From an uncultured Phycisphaerales bacterium (GTDB lineage Bacteria > Planctomycetota > Phycisphaerae > WQYP01), in contig CALCHA010000681.1 in the NCBI GenBank assembly GCA_937901265.1, positions 1-6,395 of the forward strand: a stretch of 6,395 bases of DNA, in the 5' to 3' direction. Shown here one piece after another: positions 1 to 5,280 of this stretch; positions within the stretch are counted from its first letter, which is position 1; every line of letters starts with the position of its first letter. The notes below the pieces were generated by a model. That model saw nothing but the letters and a program-made list of their open reading frames with translations. It ran no database searches and was not told the DNA's origin. A program made the translations under genes and the position numbers.

Positions 1-214
1 CGTGGACGCAGATCGCGACCAGGCCGGCCAGCGCCGTCTGCTCGTGGATCGCCATCAGCTTCCTGGAGAGCCCCGGGCGGCGCATCACCTTGCCGGCCAT
101 CGCCAGGCCGAGGCCGACCGAGATCGTCACCAGGACGAGGGCTACGAGGCCGGAGGCCCGGCTCGCCAGCCACCAACCGTGGGTCTGGAGCGTGGTGGAG
201 GCCGCCGCATTCAC
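1..214 (-). CDS. Ferric-reductase-like transmembrane protein, N-terminal part (runs off left edge)
   Basis: Reading the minus strand from a GTG at 214 gives 71 residues with no stop before the window edge. A short polar N-terminus (VNAAASTTLQTHG) leads into WWLASRASGLVALVLVTISV, a hydrophobic helix, then GLGLAMAGKVMRRPGLSRKL, then a second helix entered through AIHEQTALAGLVAICVH. Helix-loop-helix with His in HEQ and VH is typical of ferric-reductase-like/YedZ-type haem-binding membrane domains, where such histidines can ligate haem b; the role would be transmembrane electron transfer. The GTG start is supported by a purine-rich GGAAGGGG seven bases upstream and by an in-frame stop at 271-269. 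The style resembles actinobacterial proteins and differs from the rest of the window. Family assignment is fairly good, exact function unknown, and the C-terminal part is not visible. Confidence 0.7.
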   Translation of the reverse strand, partial: MNAAASTTLQTHGWWLASRASGLVALVLVTISVGLGLAMAGKVMRRPGLSRKLMAIHEQTALAGLVAICVH

Positions 215-221
215 GCCGTTG

Positions 222-229
222 CCCCTTCC
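222..229 (-). promoter_or_regulatory. Ribosome binding site for the leftmost minus-strand gene
   Basis: The minus strand reads GGAAGGGG followed by seven bases (CAACGGC) and then GTG at 214. This is a good Shine-Dalgarno match and decides the GTG as the start. It also shows that the sequence belonging to the left-hand gene extends to at least base ~229, which bounds the proposed junction from the left. Confidence 0.5.
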
Positions 230-240
230 GCTGCCGGGGG

Positions 241-363
241 CTCGGGAAGGCGGATGCGGCGGTGGAGATCAACCCCAGCTTCGCGCTCTTCAGCGGGGAC
301 ATTCCGGCGAAGCGGGGACAGGTGCCGGCGATTACCTCAGGTGCCGCGATTTATCTGGAATAA
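241..363 (+). pseudogene. 3' remnant of a plus-strand gene, possibly UDPGP-family uridylyltransferase
   Basis: In frame with the TAA at 361-363 the sequence reads GLGKADAAVEINPSFALFSG, then DIPAKRGQVPAITSGAAIYL and a final E before the stop. It has a protein-like composition and the look of the C-terminus of UDPGP-type UTP-sugar-1-phosphate uridylyltransferases, which often end in a 'VEI.P.FAL' strand and a terminal 'YLE'. That family call is from memory of family style and is uncertain. Upstream of about base 240 the same frame stays open but turns into an Arg/Pro/Ser-rich shadow of the minus-strand gene, so the body of this gene is absent. The left boundary given is approximate. It is either a truncated gene or the result of a chimeric join; the coding nature of the tail is more secure than its name. 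Confidence 0.45.
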
Positions 364-397
364 GGGGGGAGTGGGGGTGTTTGGGGGCAGGGGAGGG
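364..397 (+). other. G-run tract, potential G-quadruplex, directly after a stop codon
   Basis: Five G-runs (364-369, 373-377, 383-387, 390-393, 395-397) are separated by loops AGT, TGTTT, CA and A. This satisfies the usual intramolecular G-quadruplex pattern of four or more runs of at least three G with loops of 1-7 bases. It begins on the base after the TAA at 361-363. It could fold in the transcript or non-template DNA and act at a transcript end, but the high GC background makes chance G-runs more likely than usual. Confidence 0.5.
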
Positions 398-642
398 ACA
401 TTTACGCGCCGGCGCAATCTTGGAGGGGCGCGGCGGCGTAGTGTCTGGAGAGCCCGCAACGAGGTTTTTCCGTGACGCTTGCAACCCTGGAACCGCCGCC
501 CGAGACCGCCCATGGCCAGCCAGGCCGGGGCGTGGATGGATGGGTGCGAATGCCCCTTGGAGGGGTGTCGGAGCAGGTTGCAAAGGGAGTCCCGCGTGAG
601 GATCATGGCGCAGCAGCGAATGGCTGCAGGCCTTCATCCCCC

Positions 643-647
643 AGGAG
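643..647 (+). promoter_or_regulatory. Ribosome binding site favouring the 658 start of the sigma factor
   Basis: AGGAG lies ten bases before the GTG at 658. It supports this start, after which the ECF domain begins within about ten residues. A competing GAGG at 461-464 sits seven bases before a GTG at 472 in the same frame, so the choice is not certain. Confidence 0.4.
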
Positions 648-657
648 ATTTCCATCC

Positions 658-1269
658 GTGAGCCGGTCCAGCCCCGAGAGCGCGCAACTGCTTGATAATC
701 TGAAACGTATGGCGGCGGGCGAGCACGCCGCGTTGGCGCGGGCGTATGACGCGATGGGGTCGGTGGTCTTTTCGCTGGCGGTGCGGATGCTGCGGGATCG
801 CCCGGCGGCAGAGGATGTGACGCAGGATATTTTCGTGCAGGTGTGGCGGCAGGCGGGGAACTATGACACGGGGCGCGGGAGCCCGGAAGCCTGGATCATG
901 ATGATCGCGCGGACGCGGATTCTGGATCGACTCCGCTCGCGCAGCGCCGGGATCGTGCTCAAGCCCGTGGGAGACAACCTGCCGGATGCCCCCGACGGCG
1001 AGGATTGGCCGGACGATCTGGCGATTTCCCGGGAGGATGCAGTCAACGTGCGGCGGACGCTGGCGGAGCTTCCGCATGATCAGCGGTATGCGATTGAGCT
1101 GGCCTTTTTTGATGGCCTGACGCACGTGGAAATTTCCGAGAAACTCAGCGTGCCGCTGGGCACGATCAAGACGCGGATAAGGCTGGGGTTGATCAAGATA
1201 CGGGACCGGCTGCGGGAGCTGATGGGCGAAGAGCCTGTTGACGCCGCATCGGTCCCTGCCGACGAGTGA
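658..1269 (+). CDS. ECF-type RNA polymerase sigma factor (SigK/RpoE-like)
   Basis: This is a 203-residue extracytoplasmic-function sigma-70 factor that would direct RNA polymerase to a stress or envelope regulon when released by its anti-sigma partner. Region sigma2 spans about residues 12-95: the helix with DRPAAEDVTQDIFVQVW is the characteristic region-2 core, followed by SPEAWIMMIARTRILDRLRS for -10 recognition and melting. An acidic linker (about 108-127) leads to sigma4 (about 134-187), with LPHDQRYAIELAFFDGLTH and the helix-turn-helix EISEKLSVPLGTIKTRI for -35 binding. The length is normal for the family. The GTG at 658 is chosen because AGGAG precedes it and the domain starts directly after; a GTG at 472 would add 62 residues without family features. 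The start of the next gene lies 11 bases after the stop, so the two are probably co-transcribed. The target regulon cannot be read from the sequence. Confidence 0.88.
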   Translation: MSRSSPESAQLLDNLKRMAAGEHAALARAYDAMGSVVFSLAVRMLRDRPAAEDVTQDIFVQVWRQAGNYDTGRGSPEAWIMMIARTRILDRLRSRSAGIVLKPVGDNLPDAPDGEDWPDDLAISREDAVNVRRTLAELPHDQRYAIELAFFDGLTHVEISEKLSVPLGTIKTRIRLGLIKIRDRLRELMGEEPVDAASVPADE

Positions 1270-1270
1270 T

Positions 1271-1274
1271 GGAG
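1271..1274 (+). promoter_or_regulatory. Ribosome binding site for the anti-sigma gene
   Basis: GGAG lies six bases before the ATG at 1281. It selects this ATG over the in-frame GTG at 1266 and the ATGs at 1269 and 1275, which overlap or touch the sigma-factor stop and have no better ribosome binding site. Confidence 0.4.
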
Positions 1275-1280
1275 ATGCCC

Positions 1281-1997
1281 ATGAACGTTCAAGAGATGAT
1301 GGATCTGGCCGCCGGCGAGGCGATCGGAGCGAATGGCTCGGCGGACTCCGCGTTGTTTGCGGCGGTTGCGGATGATTCCTCGCGGCGGGTGGAGCGGGAG
1401 CTGCGCGAGACGGTCGCGCGGCTGGCCGCGGCGAGCCCGGGGGTGGTCGTGCCGGCGGAACTGCGGGGGCGGGTCCTTCAGGCGACTGCTCCGGCGACAT
1501 TTCGGATGGAGGACTACCGCAAGGCGACGCGCGAGACGGGCCGCTTTTACCGCTGGGGCTTTTATGCCGCGATGCTCTTTCTGATGGCGGGAGCCTACTT
1601 CAACGTTTCGTTGCAGAGCAAGCTGAAGGAGGCGGGGGTTCTGAACAGCGCGCAGGCGGCGCAGGTGCGGGAGCGTGATCAGGCGTTGACGGCGTTTGTG
1701 AATCCGGAGATGACGCCGATCTATCTGACGGACGAGCACAAGCATCGCTACGGGGTGGCGCTGGTGGATGAGAAGAAGCCCAACTCGGTGGCGGTGGTGG
1801 TGCTGCCCGACAACATGGTGCCGGCAAATCGGACGGTGCAGCTGACGTTGCCCAACAGCAGCGTGGCCCATCCGACCGTGCTGGTGCGTGCCCCGGCGGA
1901 TTCCAAGGTGCCCGCCGGCAAATCGGTGGAGACGGCGATGCGGATCAAGACGATGGAGCCGGAGAAGCGCGTGCCGCAGAATGCGATTATGAACTAA
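1281..1997 (+). CDS. Probable membrane anti-sigma factor (RskA-like) for the upstream sigma factor
   Basis: This 238-residue protein has three parts. Residues 1-70 are a helical cytoplasmic segment beginning MNVQEMMDLAAGEAIG and ending VPAELRGRVLQA, the layout of the anti-sigma domain that clamps an ECF factor. Residues ~91-109 (RWGFYAAMLFLMAGAYFNV) form one transmembrane helix. A short Gln/Ala/Arg-rich, probably coiled segment (110-140) follows, then an extracytoplasmic part (~141-238) with beta-rich stretches such as SVAVVVLPDN and TVQLTLPNSS, as in the C-terminal half of RskA-type proteins. No Cys is present, so it is not a zinc-binding (ZAS) anti-sigma factor and cannot sense redox through Cys. 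The start ATG at 1281 has GGAG upstream; the ATG at 1269 overlapping the sigma stop (TGATG) is an alternative. Position and topology make the role likely; similarity in the outer domain is weak. Regulated proteolysis is the family's usual release mechanism and is inferred here. Confidence 0.75.
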   Translation: MNVQEMMDLAAGEAIGANGSADSALFAAVADDSSRRVERELRETVARLAAASPGVVVPAELRGRVLQATAPATFRMEDYRKATRETGRFYRWGFYAAMLFLMAGAYFNVSLQSKLKEAGVLNSAQAAQVRERDQALTAFVNPEMTPIYLTDEHKHRYGVALVDEKKPNSVAVVVLPDNMVPANRTVQLTLPNSSVAHPTVLVRAPADSKVPAGKSVETAMRIKTMEPEKRVPQNAIMN

Positions 1998-2155
1998 AGG
2001 GATTGGGAAGCCGCCGGAAGGGTAGGGGGGGCGGCGCGGGGGCGCGGGGAGAGGGCGTCGGTGGCGATGGCAGCAGCGGAGATCAGTAGAAAGAGCACCA
2101 CGAGCAGAACCAGTGTCCGGGGATTGAAGGGGAAGGCGGGTTGGGTGGCGGGCAT
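1994..2155 (-). CDS. Small single-pass membrane protein, 53 residues, unknown function
   Basis: The minus strand from ATG at 2155 encodes MPATQPAFPFNPRTLVLLVV, then LFLLISAAAIATDA, then a Pro/Ala/Arg-rich tail ending in QSL and TAG. Residues ~14-31 make a clear hydrophobic helix followed by an AxA-like stretch, so it is either a one-helix membrane protein or an uncleaved or cleaved export signal on a short tail. It starts 20 bases after the stop of the GlmU-like gene on the same strand, which fits the last position of that operon. No good ribosome binding site is visible, which argues for translation coupled to the upstream gene. Its TAG (1996-1994) interlocks with the TAA of the convergent anti-sigma gene (1995-1997) in the shared CTAA. 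I do not recognise a family. Composition and position favour a real gene, but a chance frame is possible. Confidence 0.5.
   Translation of the reverse strand: MPATQPAFPFNPRTLVLLVVLFLLISAAAIATDALSPRPRAAPPTLPAASQSL
2020..2055 (+). other. Second G-run tract, potential G-quadruplex, after the anti-sigma gene
   Basis: G-runs at 2020-2022, 2025-2031, 2038-2042, 2046-2049 and 2053-2055 have loops TA, CGGCGC, CGC and AGA, so the tract meets the usual quadruplex pattern on the plus strand. It lies 23 bases after the anti-sigma stop and, on the other strand, encodes the Pro/Arg-rich tail of the 53-residue protein. The G-richness could thus be a by-product of Pro codons, or it could mark the end of the plus-strand operon transcript; no classical hairpin-plus-T-run terminator is visible. 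Confidence 0.4.
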
Positions 2156-2175
2156 GAGAGGATACTCGGGAGGGG

Positions 2176-3429
2176 TTACTCGGCGGGCCAGGGATAGTGT
2201 TCAGACTGGGAAAATTCGGAGGCGATGCGAACCCAAAGGTCGTGGTCGGCGTCGCTGAAGGCGGCACCGCGGCGTTGCATGACGGTGGCGGCGATCTGCT
2301 CGAGCTTTTCAAAGTTGGCGCGTTTCACGCCGTCGTCGCCCACCCAGGCGAAAGAGGGGACGAAACGGGGCGGGCGCGGGGTGATGATGTGGGATGCGAA
2401 ACCGATGACCGAGCCGGTGGAGAGATAAGCGCCGATGCCGATCTTGACGTGATCGGCAATGAGGGAGCCGAGGAAGCGCCGGCCAGTGGCCTGGTCGACG
2501 CCGTTGATGGGCATGCGAATTTCGCCGTAGGTATTTTTGAGATTGGAGGTGGTGGTACCGGCACCCAGGTTGGCCCATTCGCCGACGATGGAGTTGCCGA
2601 GGAACCCGTGATGTTGCTTGTTGGCGTTGCCGAGGAAGAGGCAGTTGGAGAGTTCGCCGCCGACGCGTGAGCCGGGGCCAAAGGAGCAATCCTCGCGGAT
2701 GTCGGCGCCGGTGCGGACGAGGGCGTTCGGGCCGATATAGCAGGGGCCGGTGATGACGGAATTGGCGCGGAGGGTGGCGCCGGCGTCGACGATGATGGGG
2801 CCGCCCTGAGCGTCGAGGACAGCGCCGGGCCAGATTTTAACATCGGCGGCGAGGTGGATGTTTTCCGGGGCGAGAAGGTGAACGCCGGGGTAGAGGAAGG
2901 CGTGGTTGGCGGGGCCGAGGCGGGCGAAATCTTCGATGATGGCAGCGTGCTGGTGGTCGAGGAGCTGCCAGGGGTGATCGATGAGAGTGGCGGCGGAAGC
3001 GATGCGTCGGACGTGAGGGAGGAGGGCTTCGAGGGTGCGCGCTTCATGGAGCCGGGCGGGGTCGAGTTTGGCGGCGAGCGCGGGGGAGAGGTGGATCCAG
3101 ACGATGGTGGATTGCGCGAGTCCGGCGGTATCCGGGGGCGGCGTTTCGAAGTGGCCCTGGGAGGCGAAGAGGAGCCAGCGGGCGTTGACCAGGAGGAGTC
3201 CCTGGGCGGCGGAGAGGGTGGGGTTGACGGGTGAGGAAGAGGCGCGCGCCGCCAGCGCCGCGAGGCCGGGCCGGACGAACAGGCCATCGAGGGGCCGCCG
3301 GAAGTTGAGGGCGAGGCGTTCGCGCAGGGTGAGGGCACCGGCGCGGAGTTCACAGGCGGCGCGGCTGTAGGTGAGCGGAAAGAGCCGATCGGTCTGAGAG
3401 TCTTCGAAGATATAAAGCGGCGGAGGCAT
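2176..3429 (-). CDS. GlmU-like sugar-phosphate nucleotidyltransferase/acyltransferase ('alternative bacterial GlmU' type)
   Basis: This 417-residue protein likely joins nucleotidyl transfer to a sugar phosphate with an acetyl-transferase-type domain, i.e. UDP-GlcNAc or a related nucleotide sugar supply in the cytoplasm. Residues 1-50 start PPPLYIFEDSQTDRLFPLTY, with LxPLTYSRxxxELRxGxLTLRERL, the hallmark of the NTP_transf_4 family, which lacks the classical GlmU LxAGxGTRM loop. Residues ~178-365 form a left-handed beta-helix of hexapeptide repeats (for example VKIWPGAVLDA, ATLRANSVITG, CYIGPNALVRTGADI), including the conserved GNANKQHHGFLGNSIVGEWA and NLGAGTTTSNLKNTYGEI. The C-terminal helix (370-415) is a usual cap. 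The start at 3429 begins exactly at the conserved N-terminus; longer open frame to 3582 overlaps the glycosyltransferase and is not needed. It lies 76 bases downstream of the glycosyltransferase gene, so co-transcription is probable. The substrate sugar is not provable from sequence. Confidence 0.85.
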   Translation of the reverse strand: MPPPLYIFEDSQTDRLFPLTYSRAACELRAGALTLRERLALNFRRPLDGLFVRPGLAALAARASSSPVNPTLSAAQGLLLVNARWLLFASQGHFETPPPDTAGLAQSTIVWIHLSPALAAKLDPARLHEARTLEALLPHVRRIASAATLIDHPWQLLDHQHAAIIEDFARLGPANHAFLYPGVHLLAPENIHLAADVKIWPGAVLDAQGGPIIVDAGATLRANSVITGPCYIGPNALVRTGADIREDCSFGPGSRVGGELSNCLFLGNANKQHHGFLGNSIVGEWANLGAGTTTSNLKNTYGEIRMPINGVDQATGRRFLGSLIADHVKIGIGAYLSTGSVIGFASHIITPRPPRFVPSFAWVGDDGVKRANFEKLEQIAATVMQRRGAAFSDADHDLWVRIASEFSQSEHYPWPAE

Positions 3430-3505
3430 GGCGGGAATGGTAAAGGCTGGATGGCGGATGGGAAAGGGCAGAGGCACGGCGGCGCCGGTTGCCGGGGAAA
3501 ACTGT

Positions 3506-4432
3506 TCAGAGCCATTGGGCGATGTCGGGGGTCGGTTCCGGCAGAAGCGGCTGGAAGAGAGGCGGGGAATTGGGGGCGGCACGCAGGGCTTTGAAGGGCA
3601 CTTCCGAGGTGGAAACGTACTGCGGGGGCAGCGGGGGACCGCCGGTGAGGTTCCACTTCTGGCGGAAGGTGAGGTAGGCAGCGCTGACGACCTTCATGCG
3701 GTCGGCCTGGACCTGCTGCATGGGGCGTCCGGTGCGTTGGACCTCGGTGTTGTAGTAGCCGGCACCTTCGTGGAAGAGCCAGGCACCCATGGCGCAGACA
3801 ATTTTGAAGCCGGCACGCTGGGCGCGCAGTCCGTAGTCGATGTCGCCGAAGTAGCCGAAGAATGCGGGATCGAAGGTGCCGATTTTGTCGATCACGGCAC
3901 GGGAGATAAGCATGGAGTCGCCGGTGAGGATGTCATGTTCATCGGCGGCGAGGCCGAAGCGATTGGCGATGTAGTCGGAGAAATTATTGAGTTGCTGGGA
4001 ATCGCCGATGCCGCCGGGGGGCTCGATGGTGTATTGCGGGTAGAGATCGACGTAGGTGGAGGTGCCGCGAACGATGCCATAGGAGGGGTCGAGGGCAGCC
4101 ACCTGGAGGAGGCCGCGGATGTAGGCGCGGGGGGCGAGCATGTCGTGGCTGATGAAGAGGACGTGCCCCTTGGCGAGCGAGAGGGCGTGGGCGAGGCCGC
4201 GGGTGTAATGCTGGCGGGAGTTAAAGCGGAGGATGCGCACGGGAAAAGGAGAGGCTTCCTTTAAGGGCAAGAGCAGCGGGGCGACTTCGCTGCCCGGTTC
4301 GGAAGCGTCGTCGATGAGCAGGAGCTCGACCCGTTGGTGCAGGTAGAGGCCGCGGAGGGAGTCGAGGAGGATACCGACGCATTCGCGGGTGAGCCGGCCG
4401 GCGTTGCGGAAGAGGATGACGATGGTGAGCAT
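3506..4432 (-). CDS. Family 2 (GT-A) glycosyltransferase
   Basis: This 308-residue cytoplasmic or membrane-associated enzyme would transfer a sugar from a nucleotide sugar to a lipid, polysaccharide or protein acceptor. Residues 1-10 (MLTIVILFRN) are the first strand of the GT-A fold; LLLIDDAS (37-44) holds the nucleotide-binding Asp pair; FISHDM (93-98) sits where the second metal-binding Asp motif is expected. GDSMLISRAVIDKIGTFDPA (171-190) and FFGYFGDIDYGLRAQRAGFK (191-210) match the acceptor/catalytic stretch of rhamnosyltransferase-like GT2 enzymes, with the DID acidic motif at 197-199. The C-terminal ~40 residues are Pro-rich and variable. I choose ATG 4432 because GGAG stands five bases before it and the GT-A strand begins directly; the frame is open to 4522 but the extra residues look non-conserved. 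Donor and acceptor are unknown. With the nucleotide-sugar gene downstream it suggests envelope polysaccharide synthesis. Confidence 0.85.
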   Translation of the reverse strand: MLTIVILFRNAGRLTRECVGILLDSLRGLYLHQRVELLLIDDASEPGSEVAPLLLPLKEASPFPVRILRFNSRQHYTRGLAHALSLAKGHVLFISHDMLAPRAYIRGLLQVAALDPSYGIVRGTSTYVDLYPQYTIEPPGGIGDSQQLNNFSDYIANRFGLAADEHDILTGDSMLISRAVIDKIGTFDPAFFGYFGDIDYGLRAQRAGFKIVCAMGAWLFHEGAGYYNTEVQRTGRPMQQVQADRMKVVSAAYLTFRQKWNLTGGPPLPPQYVSTSEVPFKALRAAPNSPPLFQPLLPEPTPDIAQWL

Positions 4433-4437
4433 GGAAT

Positions 4438-4441
4438 CTCC
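4438..4441 (-). promoter_or_regulatory. Ribosome binding site for the glycosyltransferase
   Basis: The minus strand reads GGAG, five bases (ATTCC), then ATG at 4432. This decides the start against the upstream in-frame ATGs at 4522 and further in. Confidence 0.45.
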
Positions 4442-4493
4442 GGCAGAGAAGGGGTGCTGACAGCTTATCGCCGCGCCGGGAAACGCGAAACGC

Positions 4494-4522
4494 ACCATAA
4501 AAGGAGCGGCTCTCATGAGCAA
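4494..4522 (-). promoter_or_regulatory. Weak candidate promoter for the minus-strand sugar cluster
   Basis: On the minus strand TTGCTC (4522-4517) and TATGGT (4499-4494) are 17 bases apart, about 60 bases before the glycosyltransferase start. They match the sigma-70 consensus at three and four of six positions. Spacing and place are right, box quality is poor, and in a GC-rich genome such a match is only suggestive. The whole divergent region 4433-4575 should hold promoters for both directions. I see no FMN riboswitch-like structure in it. Confidence 0.2.
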
Positions 4523-4575
4523 GGATAATCGACGCGGGCTATGGACTTTTGATCGTGGCGGCTAAAATGGCCCAG

Positions 4576-5280
4576 ATGTTTACAGGCCTTGCGCAAGCGT
4601 TGGGAATTGTTCTGGCGGCGACGGAAACGGCGGCGGGGAAGCGGATGACCGTTTCCCTCGCCGAGCTGGTCGATGCTCCTATCGGGCTGGGCGATTCGAT
4701 CTGCGTATCGGGTGTCTGTCTGACGGCGGTGAAGATCGCCAACGGAAACGTTTCTTTTGATGTCATCCGCGAAACGCTCAACCGCACCACGCTGGGGCGG
4801 AAAATTCCGCAGGACCGCGTGAACCTCGAGCTGTCGCTGCAGCCGGCCTCTTATGTCGGCGGCCATTTTGTGCAGGGGCACGTGGAGGCGGTGGCGACGG
4901 TGGCGGCGATCCGCAGCGATCCGGGCGACTGGCGACTCACCTTCAACTTGCCGGCGTCGATCGCGCCCTGCCTCGTGCCGAAGGGGTCGGTCACGGTGGA
5001 GGGGGTTTCGATGACGATCGCGGAGGTGAAGAATGGGGCGGATGGCCACAGCTTTACGCTGGCGGTGATCCCGGCGACGCTGGAAAAGACGACGCTGTCG
5101 GCGCTGGGGGTGGGCGATCAGGTGAACGTGGAGACGGACATTCTGGCGCGCACGGTGGTGCATTGGATGACGCTGATGAATGGCACGGGGGGACCACCTT
5201 TGCCGCACCAGGGGCCGGTATTGGTCGCCGCACCGCCGGGCAAAGATCGCCCGTCCGGTCGATGGCTGGGCCTGACATGA
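4576..5280 (+). CDS. ribE: Riboflavin synthase alpha subunit
   Basis: This enzyme dismutates two 6,7-dimethyl-8-ribityllumazine molecules to riboflavin plus a pyrimidinedione, the last step of vitamin B2 synthesis. The 234 residues hold two lumazine-binding repeats: repeat 1 (~1-97) starts with the canonical MFTGL and carries SGVCLTAVKI (Cys48) and FDVIRETLNRTTLG; repeat 2 (~98-195) carries GGHFVQGHVEAV, KGSVTVEGVSMTI and VIPATLEKTTLSALGVGDQV followed by NVETD. The two-fold internal repeat is typical. The protein is longer than the usual ~200-215 residues because of a Gly/Pro-rich tail from about 201. ATG 4576 gives the family N-terminus; ATG 4567 or an in-frame TTG at 4549 would add only a few residues, and no clear ribosome binding site distinguishes them. 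Its stop overlaps the start of pdxA. The symbol is ribE in most bacteria, ribC in E. coli. Confidence 0.93.
   Translation: MFTGLAQALGIVLAATETAAGKRMTVSLAELVDAPIGLGDSICVSGVCLTAVKIANGNVSFDVIRETLNRTTLGRKIPQDRVNLELSLQPASYVGGHFVQGHVEAVATVAAIRSDPGDWRLTFNLPASIAPCLVPKGSVTVEGVSMTIAEVKNGADGHSFTLAVIPATLEKTTLSALGVGDQVNVETDILARTVVHWMTLMNGTGGPPLPHQGPVLVAAPPGKDRPSGRWLGLT

Larger units (their letters stand above)
364..657. other. Intergenic/leader region without a convincing gene
   Basis: Both strands have open frames here, but their translations are Pro/Arg/Ser-rich and show no family features. Besides the G-run tract at its left end, the region may hold the promoter of the sigma-factor operon. I found no sigma-70 box pair I would defend. 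A GGAACC at 489-494 recalls an ECF -35 element but lacks a matching CGT-type -10 at the right distance. The frame of the sigma factor is open back to a GTG at 472, so the right part could encode an N-terminal extension. Confidence 0.4.

Noticed and set aside
489..511. GGAACC as an ECF-type -35 box for autoregulation of the sigma operon
   Set aside because: No matching -10 element at 16-17 bases, and the motif is expected by chance in GC-rich DNA.
332..655. Minus-strand frames of 89-107 codons in the leader region
   Set aside because: Pro/Arg/His-rich, with no recognisable motif or ribosome binding site.
634..2312. Long minus-strand frames opposite the sigma and anti-sigma genes
   Set aside because: Translations are His/Arg/Pro-rich and without family features, as expected opposite GC-rich coding sequence.
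2197..3234. Plus-strand frames across the GlmU-like gene
   Set aside because: They are Gly/Glu/Asp-rich shadows of the minus-strand gene, which shows hexapeptide repeats and a conserved N-terminus.
3430..3505. Possible terminator between glycosyltransferase and GlmU-like genes (CCGG-CAA-CCGG)
   Set aside because: The stem is only four pairs and no T-run follows.
3430..3582. N-terminal extension of the GlmU-like protein
   Set aside because: The extension overlaps the glycosyltransferase 3' end and is Pro/Arg-rich; the conserved domain starts exactly at the ATG at 3429.
3428..4264. Long plus-strand open frame rich in Gly, Glu, Val and Ala
   Set aside because: It is the antisense shadow of the glycosyltransferase gene; the minus strand carries clear GT2 motifs and this frame has none.
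4433..4575. FMN riboswitch upstream of riboflavin synthase
   Set aside because: The region is short and shows none of the conserved RFN-element blocks that I could identify.
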